Positions 35,847-45,700 of a DNA stretch of 64,000 bases are shown one piece after another. The notes under the pieces are model-generated. The model ran no database searches. It was not told the DNA's origin and saw only the letters and a program-made list of their open reading frames with translations. The position numbers and the translations under genes are program-made. The DNA is from JBBQED01 sp038320345 (GTDB taxonomy: Bacteria > Bacteroidota > Bacteroidia > AKYH767-A > OLB10). The DNA is taken from the NCBI GenBank assembly GCA_038320345.1, contig JBBQED010000009.1, forward strand, positions 62,001-126,000, read 5' to 3'. How positions within the stretch are numbered: position 1 is the first letter of the stretch; each line of letters opens with the position of its first letter.

Positions 35847-36183
35847 GGATGGTAATTTTTTTAAGTAGCGCATTAATTACAGGCCCTTTTATCCAGTTAT
35901 CACGATTCAGATAAACAATAGCGACCACGATTAGATAAATTCCTGCAACTGCAAAGAAACCAATCAGGTAATTTTCATAATGCTGTCCGATCCACCAAGC
36001 AAATCCAAGGCTCGCAAAAACAATTACCATAAATGTTAATAATGCTATAATGAATCCTGAAACAAATGAAGAGAGTACCTCAGAAACTTTATCTTGCAGA
36101 TTTAAGATAATGATATCGATTCTTGTTTCTGTATATTGTTTCAGCGTACTAATAAATTTTTCAACTTTTGTTTCTTCTTCCAC
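35833..36183 (-). CDS. phage-holin-like (Phage_holin_3_6/YqjE) membrane protein
   Basis: A 116-residue protein: amphipathic N-terminal helix (ETRIDIIILNLQDKVSEVLSS), two membrane helices (FIIALLTFMVIVFASLGFAWWIG and YLIGFFAVAGIYLIVVAIVYL) and a charged tail. This is the actinobacterial holin-X/YqjE pattern; despite the name, chromosomal copies next to YtxH are not phage lysis genes. Middle gene of a three-gene operon. Confidence 0.75.
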   Translation of the reverse strand: MEEETKVEKFISTLKQYTETRIDIIILNLQDKVSEVLSSFVSGFIIALLTFMVIVFASLGFAWWIGQHYENYLIGFFAVAGIYLIVVAIVYLNRDNWIKGPVINALLKKITIHEED

Positions 36184-36223
36184 TGGAGTTGTGTATTAAA
36201 TAATGAAATAGAAATTATACTAT

Positions 36224-36535
36224 TTAAGAATTTTGACGAGCTTTATTCGCCATTCCTCTAACTTCGTCTTCAGCATCATTTTTAAATTGCTCCGCTTTCG
36301 ACATAGTTTTATTTTTCAGATCATTAGCAGTATCCATGGCTTTACCTTTCCATGAGCTGAGTGTATCTTTTCCTTCTTCAATTTTATCAGAAAGTTGGTC
36401 GTAAAGATCTTCTCCCTTTTCCCAAATTGATTTTCTAGTATTACTACCTTTATCAGGTGCCATTAATAATCCTAATACTGCCCCAGCAGCTGCTCCAATA
36501 AGCAATGCACTGAGAATTTTTCCGTTGTCTGACAT
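36224..36535 (-). CDS. YtxH domain-containing protein (copy 1)
   Basis: A 103-residue protein with the YtxH signature: a Gly/Ala-rich membrane helix (LIGAAAGAVLGLLMAPDKGSNTRKSI) followed by a long amphipathic helix (DLYDQLSDKIEEGKDTLSSWKGKA ...). Associated with general stress in Firmicutes, function unknown. First gene of the operon; a TCGGCAC element lies 52 bases upstream. A paralogue is encoded at 56640-56927. Confidence 0.88.
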   Translation of the reverse strand: MSDNGKILSALLIGAAAGAVLGLLMAPDKGSNTRKSIWEKGEDLYDQLSDKIEEGKDTLSSWKGKAMDTANDLKNKTMSKAEQFKNDAEDEVRGMANKARQNS

Positions 36536-36571
36536 AATAATTTTTTTTATGGTTAATATAATTTAAACTCA

Positions 36572-36588
36572 TTGAATAACCGTGCCGA
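36572..36588 (-). promoter_or_regulatory. TCGGCAC promoter-like element before YtxH operon
   Basis: On the minus strand TCGGCACGGTTATTCAA; GGCACG is the core sigma-54 -24 sequence and TT follows at the right spacing, but the -12 GC is absent. 52 bases before the start codon; preceded by TTTTAAATT as at 33760. Confidence 0.5.
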
Positions 36589-36650
36589 AATTTAAAAGCA
36601 GTATATTACATCACATTCTCAAACCTACTGTGAAGGATCAGCTACACTAT

Positions 36651-36667
36651 GGGGAATTTATTACCAC
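36651..36667. promoter_or_regulatory. GGGG-AATTTATTA-CCAC imperfect palindrome
   Basis: GGGGAATTTATTACCAC lies 63 bases upstream of the TCGGCAC element, at an enhancer-like distance, and resembles the sites at 31037 and 42504. Confidence 0.4.
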
Positions 36668-36739
36668 TTGTAACCTTGAATACGAGATCTGAGCTAAATA
36701 AAAAAAAAGGCATTGGATTTGAAATACCGATTTAACATC

Positions 36740-37588
36740 ATGAAAAAAATAGACCTCAAAATTCCTTTATCCTCCGCCGCATCCTATGCCAAAAATCAGT
36801 CTCTCAAAATCAGTCAAAAAACGTTAGATAAAAAGGAGAAAGCAAGTGGATTTTTACTTGAAGTCGGGAAATTCTCAGTATTCTCAAGTGCTGCATTTAA
36901 GGAAACCTTCTCCTATGATTTTGAATTTAAGGAATTCTTAAGACAATGCTTCGAAATTGGTAATAAGTCTATGCCCATTGTATCCATTACTGGGTTAATA
37001 ATGGGGTTAGTACTCACTATACAATCACGACCCATCTTGGTAGATTTTGGTGCAGTTGGGCTCTTACCTGGGATGGTAGCTACATCAGTAATTCGAGAAA
37101 TTGGACCAGTAATCACCGCCTTAATTTGTGCTGGCAAGATCGGATCTGGGATGGGTGCAGAATTAGGGAGTATGAAGGTCACTGAGCAAATTGATGCGAT
37201 GGAAGTATCCGCTACAAACCCCATGAGATTCCTTGTTGTAACTAGAATTTTGGCCGTAACCCTTATGATCCCTATCCTTGTTTTTTTTGCAGATGCTATG
37301 GGATTAATCGGAAGCTGGATTGGAGTAAACCTAAAGGGAGATGTACAGTTTAATTTATTTTTTAGGCAGGCTATGAGTAGTATAGAATTTATTGATATTA
37401 TCCCAGCGACTATTAAAACATTCTTTTTTGGAGCTGTTATAGGTATAGTAGGTTGTTACAAAGGATATACTGCCGGAAGAGGCACTGAAAGTGTTGGCTT
37501 AGCGGCTAACTCTGCTGTAGTGCTTTCTTCTTTGCTTGTGATTATTGTAGATATGATAGCAGTTCAGATAACAGATATGTTGGCATGA
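36740..37588 (+). CDS. mlaE: MlaE/YrbE-family ABC transporter permease
   Basis: 282 residues from the ATG at 36740 (MKKIDLKIPLSSAASY). The permease domain has SMPIVSITGLIMGLVLTIQ, ATSVIREIGPVITALICAGKIGSGMGAELGSMKVTEQIDAMEV, the diagnostic MlaE motif, and a C-terminal membrane bundle. With MlaF and MlaD it moves phospholipids between inner and outer membrane, maintaining outer-membrane asymmetry. The ATPase gene overlaps its stop by four bases. Confidence 0.93.
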   Translation: MKKIDLKIPLSSAASYAKNQSLKISQKTLDKKEKASGFLLEVGKFSVFSSAAFKETFSYDFEFKEFLRQCFEIGNKSMPIVSITGLIMGLVLTIQSRPILVDFGAVGLLPGMVATSVIREIGPVITALICAGKIGSGMGAELGSMKVTEQIDAMEVSATNPMRFLVVTRILAVTLMIPILVFFADAMGLIGSWIGVNLKGDVQFNLFFRQAMSSIEFIDIIPATIKTFFFGAVIGIVGCYKGYTAGRGTESVGLAANSAVVLSSLLVIIVDMIAVQITDMLA

Positions 37589-38316
37589 TGGTAACACAAC
37601 AAGAGAAGAAAGAAAGTAAGCTAGAAATGACTGCAGGAAAACCAATTATTGAAATTAGGAATCTAGCAAAGAGTTTTGGTGATCAAGTGGTGTTGAAAAA
37701 TGTAAACTTAAGCCTATTTAAAGAAGAAAATTTAGTAGTGCTAGGTAAATCAGGAACCGGCAAATCAGTATTAATCAAATGTATTGTTGGATTAATGTAT
37801 CCAGATGAAGGGGAAATAATTGTCTTCGGAAAAAATATCATTGCAATCAAGAAAAAAGAATTGAATGAAATTCGTAAAAAAATCGGATTTCTCTTTCAAT
37901 CCGCAGCCCTCTATGATTCGATGACTGTACGTCAAAACTTGGAATTTCCATTGAAACGGATAAAAAAAGAATTGAATGCAAAACAAATCACAGAAAAAAT
38001 AGAAGAAGCCTTGGAAAATGTAGGTCTTTCAGATGCGATGCACAAAATACCTTCACAATTGTCTGGAGGGATGAAGAAAAGAATAGGTTTAGCAAGAACA
38101 ATTATAATTGATCCGGAAATAATTCTTTACGATGAACCAACAACAGGATTAGATCCTGTCACTTCTGATGAAATAAGTAATCTAATCAATTCCATCCAGA
38201 AAAAATATCATTCCGCATCAATCATTATCACTCACGATATGGCTTGTGCCGAAACAATTGCAGACCGAATTGTCACCTTAAAAGATGGTGAAGTTTATGA
38301 AGGAAATATCTTTTAA
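37585..38316 (+). CDS. mlaF: MlaF-like ABC transporter ATP-binding protein
   Basis: A 243-residue ATPase. Walker A GKSGTGKS (54-61), Q-loop FLFQSAALYDSMTV, signature LSGGM (159-163), Walker B IILYDEP (179-185), and ITHDMA switch histidine. The FQSAALYDS Q-loop and short C-terminus match the phospholipid/retrograde transport (Mla/Mkl) class. Energises MlaE. Start overlaps the permease stop. Confidence 0.94.
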   Translation: MMVTQQEKKESKLEMTAGKPIIEIRNLAKSFGDQVVLKNVNLSLFKEENLVVLGKSGTGKSVLIKCIVGLMYPDEGEIIVFGKNIIAIKKKELNEIRKKIGFLFQSAALYDSMTVRQNLEFPLKRIKKELNAKQITEKIEEALENVGLSDAMHKIPSQLSGGMKKRIGLARTIIIDPEIILYDEPTTGLDPVTSDEISNLINSIQKKYHSASIIITHDMACAETIADRIVTLKDGEVYEGNIF

Positions 38317-38368
38317 TATCACTCAACAAAAATAATCGATTAAAATAACAAGTTAAGCAAAATAAATT

Positions 38369-39121
38369 ATGACCTCAAATGAAAAATTTAATGTGCGTTT
38401 AGGGCTTTTTGTAACCACAGGAATTACCATATTTGTTATGGCTATATTCTTTATTGGTAAACAAAAGAATTTGTTTAATCCTGTTTTTCGTGTTAGTGTT
38501 CTCTATAAAAATGTTAATGGCTTACAAACCGGGAATAATGTTCGATTTTCAGGTATTAATGTAGGAACCGTAGATGACATTGTAATTATTAATGATTCTA
38601 TGGTTAAAGTTGATATCATTATTCAAAAAGAAGTTCAGAAATTCATCAAAAAAGACTCTAAAGTAGTGATCGGTTCTGATGGAATTATTGGAGATCGAAT
38701 TTTAAATATTACACAAGGTTCAGTAGGCACTACTCCAGTAAAGGAAAATGATATTCTATCTTCAGAAGAACCGATCGAAACTGAATCTATTATGAAAAGT
38801 CTTAAAGCCACCGGTGAAAATGCTGAAGTAGCAACTGGTGAATTAGCTGAAATATTGTTTAAGATCAATAAAGGAAATGGGACATTGGGTAGATTAATTC
38901 AAGATAGTACAATAGCAGAAAATATTGACCAAACCATTGCTAATCTAAAATCAGGAACGCAGGGATTAAGTGAAAATATGGAAGCAGCCAAGCACAATAT
39001 CTTGCTAAAAGGATACTTTAAGAAGAAAGATAAAAAAGCCGCCGAAAAGTTGAAAGAAGAAGCAGATAAGAAAGAGCAAGAACAAAAAGATAAAGAAAAG
39101 AAAAAAGAAGATAAGAACTAA
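38369..39121 (+). CDS. mlaD: MlaD/MCE-domain lipid transport protein
   Basis: A 250-residue protein: one membrane anchor (LGLFVTTGITIFVMAIFFIG), the MCE domain (VSVLYKNVNGLQTGNNVRFSGINVGTV ... KVVIGSDGIIGDRILNIT), a helical stretch (GNGTLGRLIQDSTIAENI) and a strongly charged Lys/Glu tail (~215-250). MCE hexamers form the periplasmic lipid channel of the Mla system. Third gene of the operon; no MlaB or MlaC homologue is adjacent, as is usual in Bacteroidota. Confidence 0.92.
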   Translation: MTSNEKFNVRLGLFVTTGITIFVMAIFFIGKQKNLFNPVFRVSVLYKNVNGLQTGNNVRFSGINVGTVDDIVIINDSMVKVDIIIQKEVQKFIKKDSKVVIGSDGIIGDRILNITQGSVGTTPVKENDILSSEEPIETESIMKSLKATGENAEVATGELAEILFKINKGNGTLGRLIQDSTIAENIDQTIANLKSGTQGLSENMEAAKHNILLKGYFKKKDKKAAEKLKEEADKKEQEQKDKEKKKEDKN

Positions 39122-39320
39122 AATTAAACATTGATGGCACTCTGGGCATGATTTTATACATGCTTCAAAGGAGATATACATTAGTAAATGTTGAAATGTA
39201 TTGAAACAATTATTACCAGCTAACGTATAATTCAAGAAGCAAACCAAGCGTCTACCCAATAGTATAGAATTAGATAAAAGTCAAATCACCAGCTTACTTC
39301 AAATTCTCCAACATTACACA

Positions 39321-39680
39321 ATGAAATCCAAATCCATATTAATAATTGATGATGAATTAGACATTTGTATGCTCTTGAAGAATTATTTCAAAAATAAAAA
39401 CAATAATGTCTTTTTTGCAGTAACGCTTGATGAAGGGATAAAAAAATTCAATCAATACAAACCTGATCTGTTAATTATTGATCATAATCTTCCTGATGGA
39501 AATGGGATTGATAATATTCATAGTTTTAAAGATTCAAACCTATCCCTCTATGTAATTGTAATCAGTGCTATGTCGAATCTTAAGTCCCTTGCTTTAGAAA
39601 ATGGGGCCGATTACTTTATGGAAAAACCTATTAGTTTCAGTAAACTAAATGCCTTACTTACTCAAAATACTCCTCATTGA
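39321..39680 (+). CDS. single-domain response regulator
   Basis: A 119-residue free-standing receiver. Acidic pocket IIDDELD, phospho-acceptor Asp54 (LLIIDHNLPDGNG), and Lys in FMEKPIS. No output domain, so it probably acts by protein-protein contact or as a phosphorelay intermediate, for example with the receiver-bearing kinases in this window. Not in an obvious operon. Confidence 0.9.
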   Translation: MKSKSILIIDDELDICMLLKNYFKNKNNNVFFAVTLDEGIKKFNQYKPDLLIIDHNLPDGNGIDNIHSFKDSNLSLYVIVISAMSNLKSLALENGADYFMEKPISFSKLNALLTQNTPH

Positions 39681-39869
39681 AAATCTTTCTTTTAGCAGGA
39701 CTTTTCAGTTATAAATATTCAACTTTTCATAATAAACCCAATTGAAATTTTTTGTTTCGTGCAAACACTGTATTCAATATAGGATTTCCCTAATTAAAAG
39801 TAGATTTAGATAGCGCACTATAAGTTGTAGGTCGCGGTTTTAAAAGAATTACTTTTGCAAAAATCCAAT

Positions 39870-41522
39870 CTAATCTTGCTCTTCCTTTTGGCGAGACTTA
39901 ACACCAAGAGCAGGCTTAATGCCACTCATTAAAGCTTTAAAAGTATAATTAAACATAAACCGTGAAGGGTTTCTTTCATAATTTATAGATGTAATTCTAA
40001 GATCCTCACCAGTTGTAGGATTACTTTTTTTAACAATAAAATTCCTAGCCACCCAACTCAGTGCATCTTCTTTAAATCCTGATTTGCCGGTCTTTTTATT
40101 CTTTATGGAAAAATCAAGATCATGATAAGCAAATATCATTTTTCCTGTGGCTCTAATCTGATCGGCTTTGAATGAAAAACTCATTGAATCTAACTCACCG
40201 CCTCTAATTGAAACACCAGCATTTTCTTCTGTCATATCATTGAGTTCCTTTAAATGCATACTAGATAAATGGCCAGAACAGTCGAATACCATTTGATTTG
40301 TATTTAAGGGTATTGATAAATAAACTTTGATTTTAGCCACATCCATTAATTTTGCAGTAACATTTACAATTATTTTAGATGAGGCCGTATAATTCAAACT
40401 ATCATTACTAATCCCTGTTATGCTTCCATTCATCTTTTTAAAAAATATTCGACCTGCCTTCCTTGCTCCTGGTGCTACTTCTTCATAAACAACTTGACCA
40501 TCTTCAACAAATAATGAATCTATATTCGTAGAAACCGGAATTGATTTAATCAGATTCTGTAATGATTCCGGATGCCAAGGTTTTCTTTTATCATTCTTAT
40601 CTCGAAAAGCTTCAACTAAAGGCTTTTTTAGTTTTGTCGATTTAGCAATAAAATTTCCAGTTTCAAAAAAAGCTTTTATGTCCATCTGATCGAATTGCAG
40701 TTCTTCAACTGATACTTTTATCCTATCAATCTGCTTACCGGCCATATTACCAAAGTTCATTTTTGAATAATTTGGCGTCATCTTGAGCGCATCAAAAGAC
40801 AAAGTAGAATCCAGATAAGATGCGTTTAAACTTCTTATCTTAAAAGTATAAAGACTATCTTTGGTACTATAATCAACATTATTAATTGAAATTGCTAATT
40901 CTTTCGCATTAAACCATCGTTTACCTTCTTCAGCCTCTTTGTCTATCTTTAGTTTAATAATTCTAAGTTCATTTTCATCACTCCCTAAAACTGGCAAAAG
41001 ATCAGAAATATTATCGAAAACCTTGATGGAAGCATTATGAATAACTATCGATGAGATTTCTACTGACCTAACAGCCGGGAGCAAAAGTCTATATATCGAA
41101 AAGCGATCATTGTCAAGAGAATCTTTAACTACTTTTTGAGAACCACGATAAATGGAAGCAGAAGGGTTAGTGAATTCTATTTTAGATGAAAAAATATTCC
41201 TATGCAATAAGTATTGCCAAATGGCTATATCGGAAATCTTAATAACATCTGCAGATGCATAGTAAGATGCGTGTCTTGAATTACTATCAACAGGGTTAAT
41301 CGTTATACCTTTGAAAAGTACCGATTGACGAAAAATATTCACCTGCAATTTAGAGATTTCTAAATGGTATAAAGATTTAGATCCACTCTTCACTTCTTTA
41401 ACTAAGTAATCTTTGATTTTATCATCCAAAACAAGTGTAAAACTCAACTGAGCAATTGCAACTAAAATTATGATCGATAAAAATAGGATTACAATTCTCT
41501 TGAACGTCTTTATATTTGGCAT
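39870..41522 (-). CDS. AsmA-like/DUF748-type membrane-anchored protein
   Basis: A 550-residue protein with an N-terminal anchor (FKRIVILFLSIIILVAIAQLSFTLVL) and a long beta-rich periplasmic region of repeated beta segments, ending with a basic tail. This fits the AsmA-like bridge proteins that span the periplasm and move lipids, related to TamB. No catalytic residues. Divergently transcribed from the YihY/BrkB gene with only 39 bases between them. Confidence 0.65.
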   Translation of the reverse strand: MPNIKTFKRIVILFLSIIILVAIAQLSFTLVLDDKIKDYLVKEVKSGSKSLYHLEISKLQVNIFRQSVLFKGITINPVDSNSRHASYYASADVIKISDIAIWQYLLHRNIFSSKIEFTNPSASIYRGSQKVVKDSLDNDRFSIYRLLLPAVRSVEISSIVIHNASIKVFDNISDLLPVLGSDENELRIIKLKIDKEAEEGKRWFNAKELAISINNVDYSTKDSLYTFKIRSLNASYLDSTLSFDALKMTPNYSKMNFGNMAGKQIDRIKVSVEELQFDQMDIKAFFETGNFIAKSTKLKKPLVEAFRDKNDKRKPWHPESLQNLIKSIPVSTNIDSLFVEDGQVVYEEVAPGARKAGRIFFKKMNGSITGISNDSLNYTASSKIIVNVTAKLMDVAKIKVYLSIPLNTNQMVFDCSGHLSSMHLKELNDMTEENAGVSIRGGELDSMSFSFKADQIRATGKMIFAYHDLDFSIKNKKTGKSGFKEDALSWVARNFIVKKSNPTTGEDLRITSINYERNPSRFMFNYTFKALMSGIKPALGVKSRQKEEQD

Positions 41523-41561
41523 AACTATAGTTATAACTTAAATAGTGCCAGAATTAATTAT

Positions 41562-42497
41562 ATGAGCAAAACCAAAAACTTCCTGAATAAAAGTTGGTAT
41601 TTACTTCGAACAACCGGCGGAGCAGTAGTAGAAGATAATGTACCTAAACTAGCTGCCTCACTCTCATATTATACAATTTTTTCACTACCTCCTCTTCTAA
41701 TCATCATCATTTATCTTTCTGGTATATTTTTCGGTCCTGAAGCGGTGCGTGGGGAATTATTTGGACAAATCAATGGATTAGTAGGCAATAGTGCAGCTTC
41801 TCAGATTCAAGAAATGATTAAAAATGTAAAACTCTCAGATAGTAATGGTATCGCTGCAGTTTTAGGAGTAATCACTCTACTTGTGGGCGCATCAGGAGTA
41901 TTTACAGAAATACAAGATTCCATCAATTATATCTGGGGACTAAAAGCTAAGCCTAAAAGAGGATTAATTAAATTCCTTAAAAACAGAATTACTTCTTTTT
42001 CGATGGTGGCATCAATTGGATTCCTATTGCTAGTTGGATTGATCGTAAATTCGATTATGGACATCATGAATAAGAAATTACAGACTATCTTCCCTGAGTT
42101 TACCATTACTTTATTCTATGCCCTCAATCTGATAATAGTCTTTGTGATAATTACTCTACTATTTACAGTCATTTTCAAAGCACTTCCAGATGGGAAAGTT
42201 GCATTGAAAGATGGAATTAAAGGTGCTGGATTTACATCAACACTTTTTATGATCGGTAAATTTATTATTGGCTATTATTTGGGTAAATCTGCAACTGCAT
42301 CTACCTATGGCGTCGCAGGTTCATTGATTATCATACTACTTTGGGTGTATTATTCGGCGATCATTCTTTACTCAGGTGCAGAATTTACTAAGATTTATGC
42401 TAAAACATATGGAAAAGGAATAATTCCAAATGATTATGCCGTAAAAATCTTAAAGGATATTGAAAAAGAACCTACCTTAGTCAACCATGATAAATAA
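41562..42497 (+). CDS. YihY/virulence factor BrkB family membrane protein
   Basis: A 311-residue inner-membrane protein of the YihY/BrkB family with about six membrane segments. Motifs: DNVPKLAASLSYYTIFSLPPLLII near the N-terminus, GVFTEIQDSINYIWGLK in the middle, and VAGSLIIILLWVYYSAIILYSGAEFTKIYA at the C-terminus. Recent work places the family in envelope lipid transport together with AsmA-like proteins, which fits the divergent AsmA-like neighbour. Confidence 0.9.
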   Translation: MSKTKNFLNKSWYLLRTTGGAVVEDNVPKLAASLSYYTIFSLPPLLIIIIYLSGIFFGPEAVRGELFGQINGLVGNSAASQIQEMIKNVKLSDSNGIAAVLGVITLLVGASGVFTEIQDSINYIWGLKAKPKRGLIKFLKNRITSFSMVASIGFLLLVGLIVNSIMDIMNKKLQTIFPEFTITLFYALNLIIVFVIITLLFTVIFKALPDGKVALKDGIKGAGFTSTLFMIGKFIIGYYLGKSATASTYGVAGSLIIILLWVYYSAIILYSGAEFTKIYAKTYGKGIIPNDYAVKILKDIEKEPTLVNHDK

Positions 42498-42503
42498 AAA
42501 TAC

Positions 42504-42519
42504 GGGCAATTTAATCCCC
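42504..42519. promoter_or_regulatory. GGGC-AATTTAAT-CCCC palindrome, candidate operator
   Basis: GGGCAATTTAATCCCC, one base from a perfect GGGG/CCCC frame, 30 bases upstream of the TTGGCA element of the lmo0937-family gene. Similar to the sites at 31037 and 36651. Confidence 0.45.
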
Positions 42520-42548
42520 ACAAACGACAATTAAGGGTCGATTTTTAT

Positions 42549-42565
42549 TTGGCAAGATATTCTCA
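42549..42565 (+). promoter_or_regulatory. TTGGCA promoter-like element before lmo0937-family gene
   Basis: TTGGCAAGATATTCTCA, 44 bases before the start codon. Nearly the same as the rpoN element TTGGTCAAGATATTGCC apart from one base deleted and changes at the -12 end. Confidence 0.5.
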
Positions 42566-42593
42566 TAGCAACTAAAAACTAATCTCTAAAATT

Positions 42594-42752
42594 ATGGGAA
42601 ACTTACTTTATCTTATCGCTGTCATCCTTGTTATAGGCTGGTTAATTGGCTTCTTTGGAATGCATGTACAAGGAGGATTAATTCACATTTTATTGGTAAT
42701 TGCAGTCATAGCAGTGTTATTTAGGATAATACGCGGTGAAAAACCTTTATAA
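42594..42752 (+). CDS. lmo0937-family small membrane protein
   Basis: A 52-residue protein: MGNLLYLIAVILVIGWLIGF, then FGMHVQGGLIHILLVIAVIA and a short basic tail RIIRGEKPL. The GxxLYxIAVILVIxWxIGFFG...GGLIHILLVIAVI pattern identifies the lmo0937/DUF5670 family. Function unknown; frequently stress-associated. It sits between the BrkB-like and TamB genes and has its own TTGGCA-type element and palindrome. Confidence 0.9.
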   Translation: MGNLLYLIAVILVIGWLIGFFGMHVQGGLIHILLVIAVIAVLFRIIRGEKPL

Positions 42753-42795
42753 TGTAAATTTTATTACATTAAAGCAGGAATTCTTCCATTAAAAA

Positions 42796-45700
42796 ATGCG
42801 GATAGTTAGAATAATTTTAAAATATATATTCCGCATATTAGTTGGAGTTTTCCTGCTTTTTGTTTTTCTCATTATCATCATTCAAATTAATTTTGTACAA
42901 AACTTTCTCGCAGATAAGGCTATTGTATTTCTAAGTAAGAAAACAAATAGTGTAATTCGATTAAATAAAATTGGCGTAAAATTTCCAAATAAAATTTTTC
43001 TATCAGAAATTTATTTAGAAGATCAACATCATGATACTTTACTCTATGCAGGTGAATTAAAATTAAGTCCTGACTTTTTTGAAATAATTAAAGGAAATAT
43101 TAGTATAAATTCTATCATTCTGGATGATGCAGTAGTCAATCTTTCACGATTACAGTCCGATTCGACCTATAATTACAATTTTTTAGTAGAATCTTTCAGC
43201 AAACCTGATAAATCTCCCAAAGTTCAGCCTGATTCAAGCAAAGGATTGAACCTCAATCTTGATAAAATACAGTTGCACCAGGTAAGATTTTCTTTAGAAG
43301 ATAAATATGCTGGTATCTCATGTGGACTTTCAGTAAAAGAGTTAAATTTAAGAATCAATGAACTAGATCTCAAAAAATTTAAATTTGACATTCGCAGTAT
43401 AGATCTGAACACATTCGTAGGGAACTTAGTGATTTCAAAATCTCCTAAAGAAAGTAATAGTGTTTCTAAGCAACCCCAAATCAAAGTCCATACTTTAACT
43501 GTTAGTAATTCCGCTTTCGCCTACAAAAACACTCCCGACCAATCCGATCTGCTGGCCTCTATCAATAAATTTAATTTGCAAGATGCACTCTATTCGCCTG
43601 AGAATTATGAAATCAGCATCAAAAGTCTTGCATTATCTAATAGTGTTTACAGATCAAACAGTATAGCAGATACAAGTCTGAAAACCTTACCTGTAAACAA
43701 GAAATCCAATTCCGAAAATCCTTGGAAGATAAAGGCAGATAAAATAGATTTAAGTAAAAATGAGATTTCCATCAATAAAACTAATTTACCGAATAGGAAT
43801 TCAACTTTTGATAATAATCATTTAAATTATAAGGGGGTTTCCTTATTACTTCATAACCTACAATTCTCATCATCACTAACAGCATTTAAACTTGACAAAT
43901 TATCATTGGAAAGTGAAGGAAACTTCGTAGTCAAGAAAATAGCTAGTACTTTTAAAATGACGAGAACATCAATCCAACTTGATGAAACACAAATAGAAAC
44001 TTCTCACTCCAAAATAGATCTATCTGCACTCCTCAAATTTACATCGCTAACAACACTTTCAGATTCAATTCAAAATCTGCAAGTCAATGCGGAATTTAAT
44101 CCCACACTGATTAATACTAGCGATATCTTATATTTTAGTCCACAATTAGCTAAACAAAATTATTTTAGGGGCTCCGGAAAAGAAATTAGTTTATCAGGCC
44201 GTTTTACAGGTAAGGTAGGTGATTTAAAGGGTGAAAAAATATCAATAAAAACGGCTCAACAAACCGAACTTTTTTCTGATTTTATCATTTCAGGACTCCC
44301 TGATATAAAGCATGCCAATTTCATACTACCAAATTTATTTATCAAATCCGGAAGAAATGATCTTATTAGTATTTTAGGTAATAACATATTGCCCCCATCG
44401 CTCAATTTACCATTGCACTTTTCGATTAAAGCAGATTTCAGAGGAAGATTAAAAGATTTTACTGGAAACATCAATATGGTTTCTGATCAAGGAAATCTTA
44501 AGGCATTTGCATTCTTGGACGAGCAAGAAAACTTCCATTGTAAAATAAGCAGTGAGGAATTCAACCTTGGAAAACTACTTAAAAACGAAAAAATGCTCGG
44601 TCCTGCAACCTTGAAAGCTGACATTGAAGGAAAAGGGTTAGATGTAAATAAGATTGAAGCCAGAGTGATCATAAATGCAGAATCCATAGAACTTAATCAA
44701 TACAATTATCATCTTTTAAGTATTGATGGAAAAGTACTAGGCCGACAATTTGATGGGAAGATAAATTTAAATGATACTAATGCTGTTTTCGATTTCCAAG
44801 GACTTGTAAATCTCGATAAAGGCAATGAAATATACAATTTTACCCTTGACTTAAAAGGTGCAGATCTGAAAAAACTTCACTTTAGTGATGAAGATCTGCG
44901 AATTAGTTTAACGGCAATTTCGGATTTAAAAGGAAATACGATTGATAATATTAATGGAACAGCCGGCATAACGAAAATAATTATTGCGCACAATGGTAAA
45001 AAGTATGTATTAGATTCGATTTTGGTAGCTTCCATAAATAAAGAAGGGAAGAGTGAAATGAATTTGAAAAGTGCAATAGTGGGTATCAAATACAATGGCA
45101 CATTCTCACCCGGAAGTATTTCAAAAGAAATAAAAAAACATATTAACCGATACTTCCCTTTAGGTACTGATACACAAACGGTGATTAGTAAACCACAAAA
45201 ATTCAATTTTGAAATAGAACTACATAACAATGCATTGATCTCCGAAGTATTCTTGCCAAAGCTTAATGAATTTGAAACAGTGCTCATTGCCGGTGATTTT
45301 GATAGCGAACAAAACAAATTATCACTCAATGTTTCCATTCCTCATGTTAAATATGATGGCATTGAAGTGAAAGATCTTAAGTTAGACATCAATTCTGATG
45401 AAAAAGATTTGAATTATAAATTATTCATACCTGAGCTTTTGAATCCTTCCATGCAAATAAAAAATTTGGATCTTAATGGTAAATTAACAGACCAAAAAGC
45501 TAGCATTAATATATCTAGTATTGAAGAAGATCAAAAAACGCTCGAGATCCATTCTGAAGTATTACCAGAATCGGATTACTACAAATTTCATATTCTGCCT
45601 ACCGACTTTTTTCTAGGAAACAAAAGTTGGACGCTTCCTGAAGACAATTTTATTGCTTTTGGGAAACCAGGGATCTGGATCCACAATATTAGTTTAAAGC

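Noticed and set aside
35833..36183. Prophage remnant suggested by the holin-like gene
   Set aside because: No other phage gene nearby; the YtxH-holin pair is a chromosomal arrangement common in this phylum.
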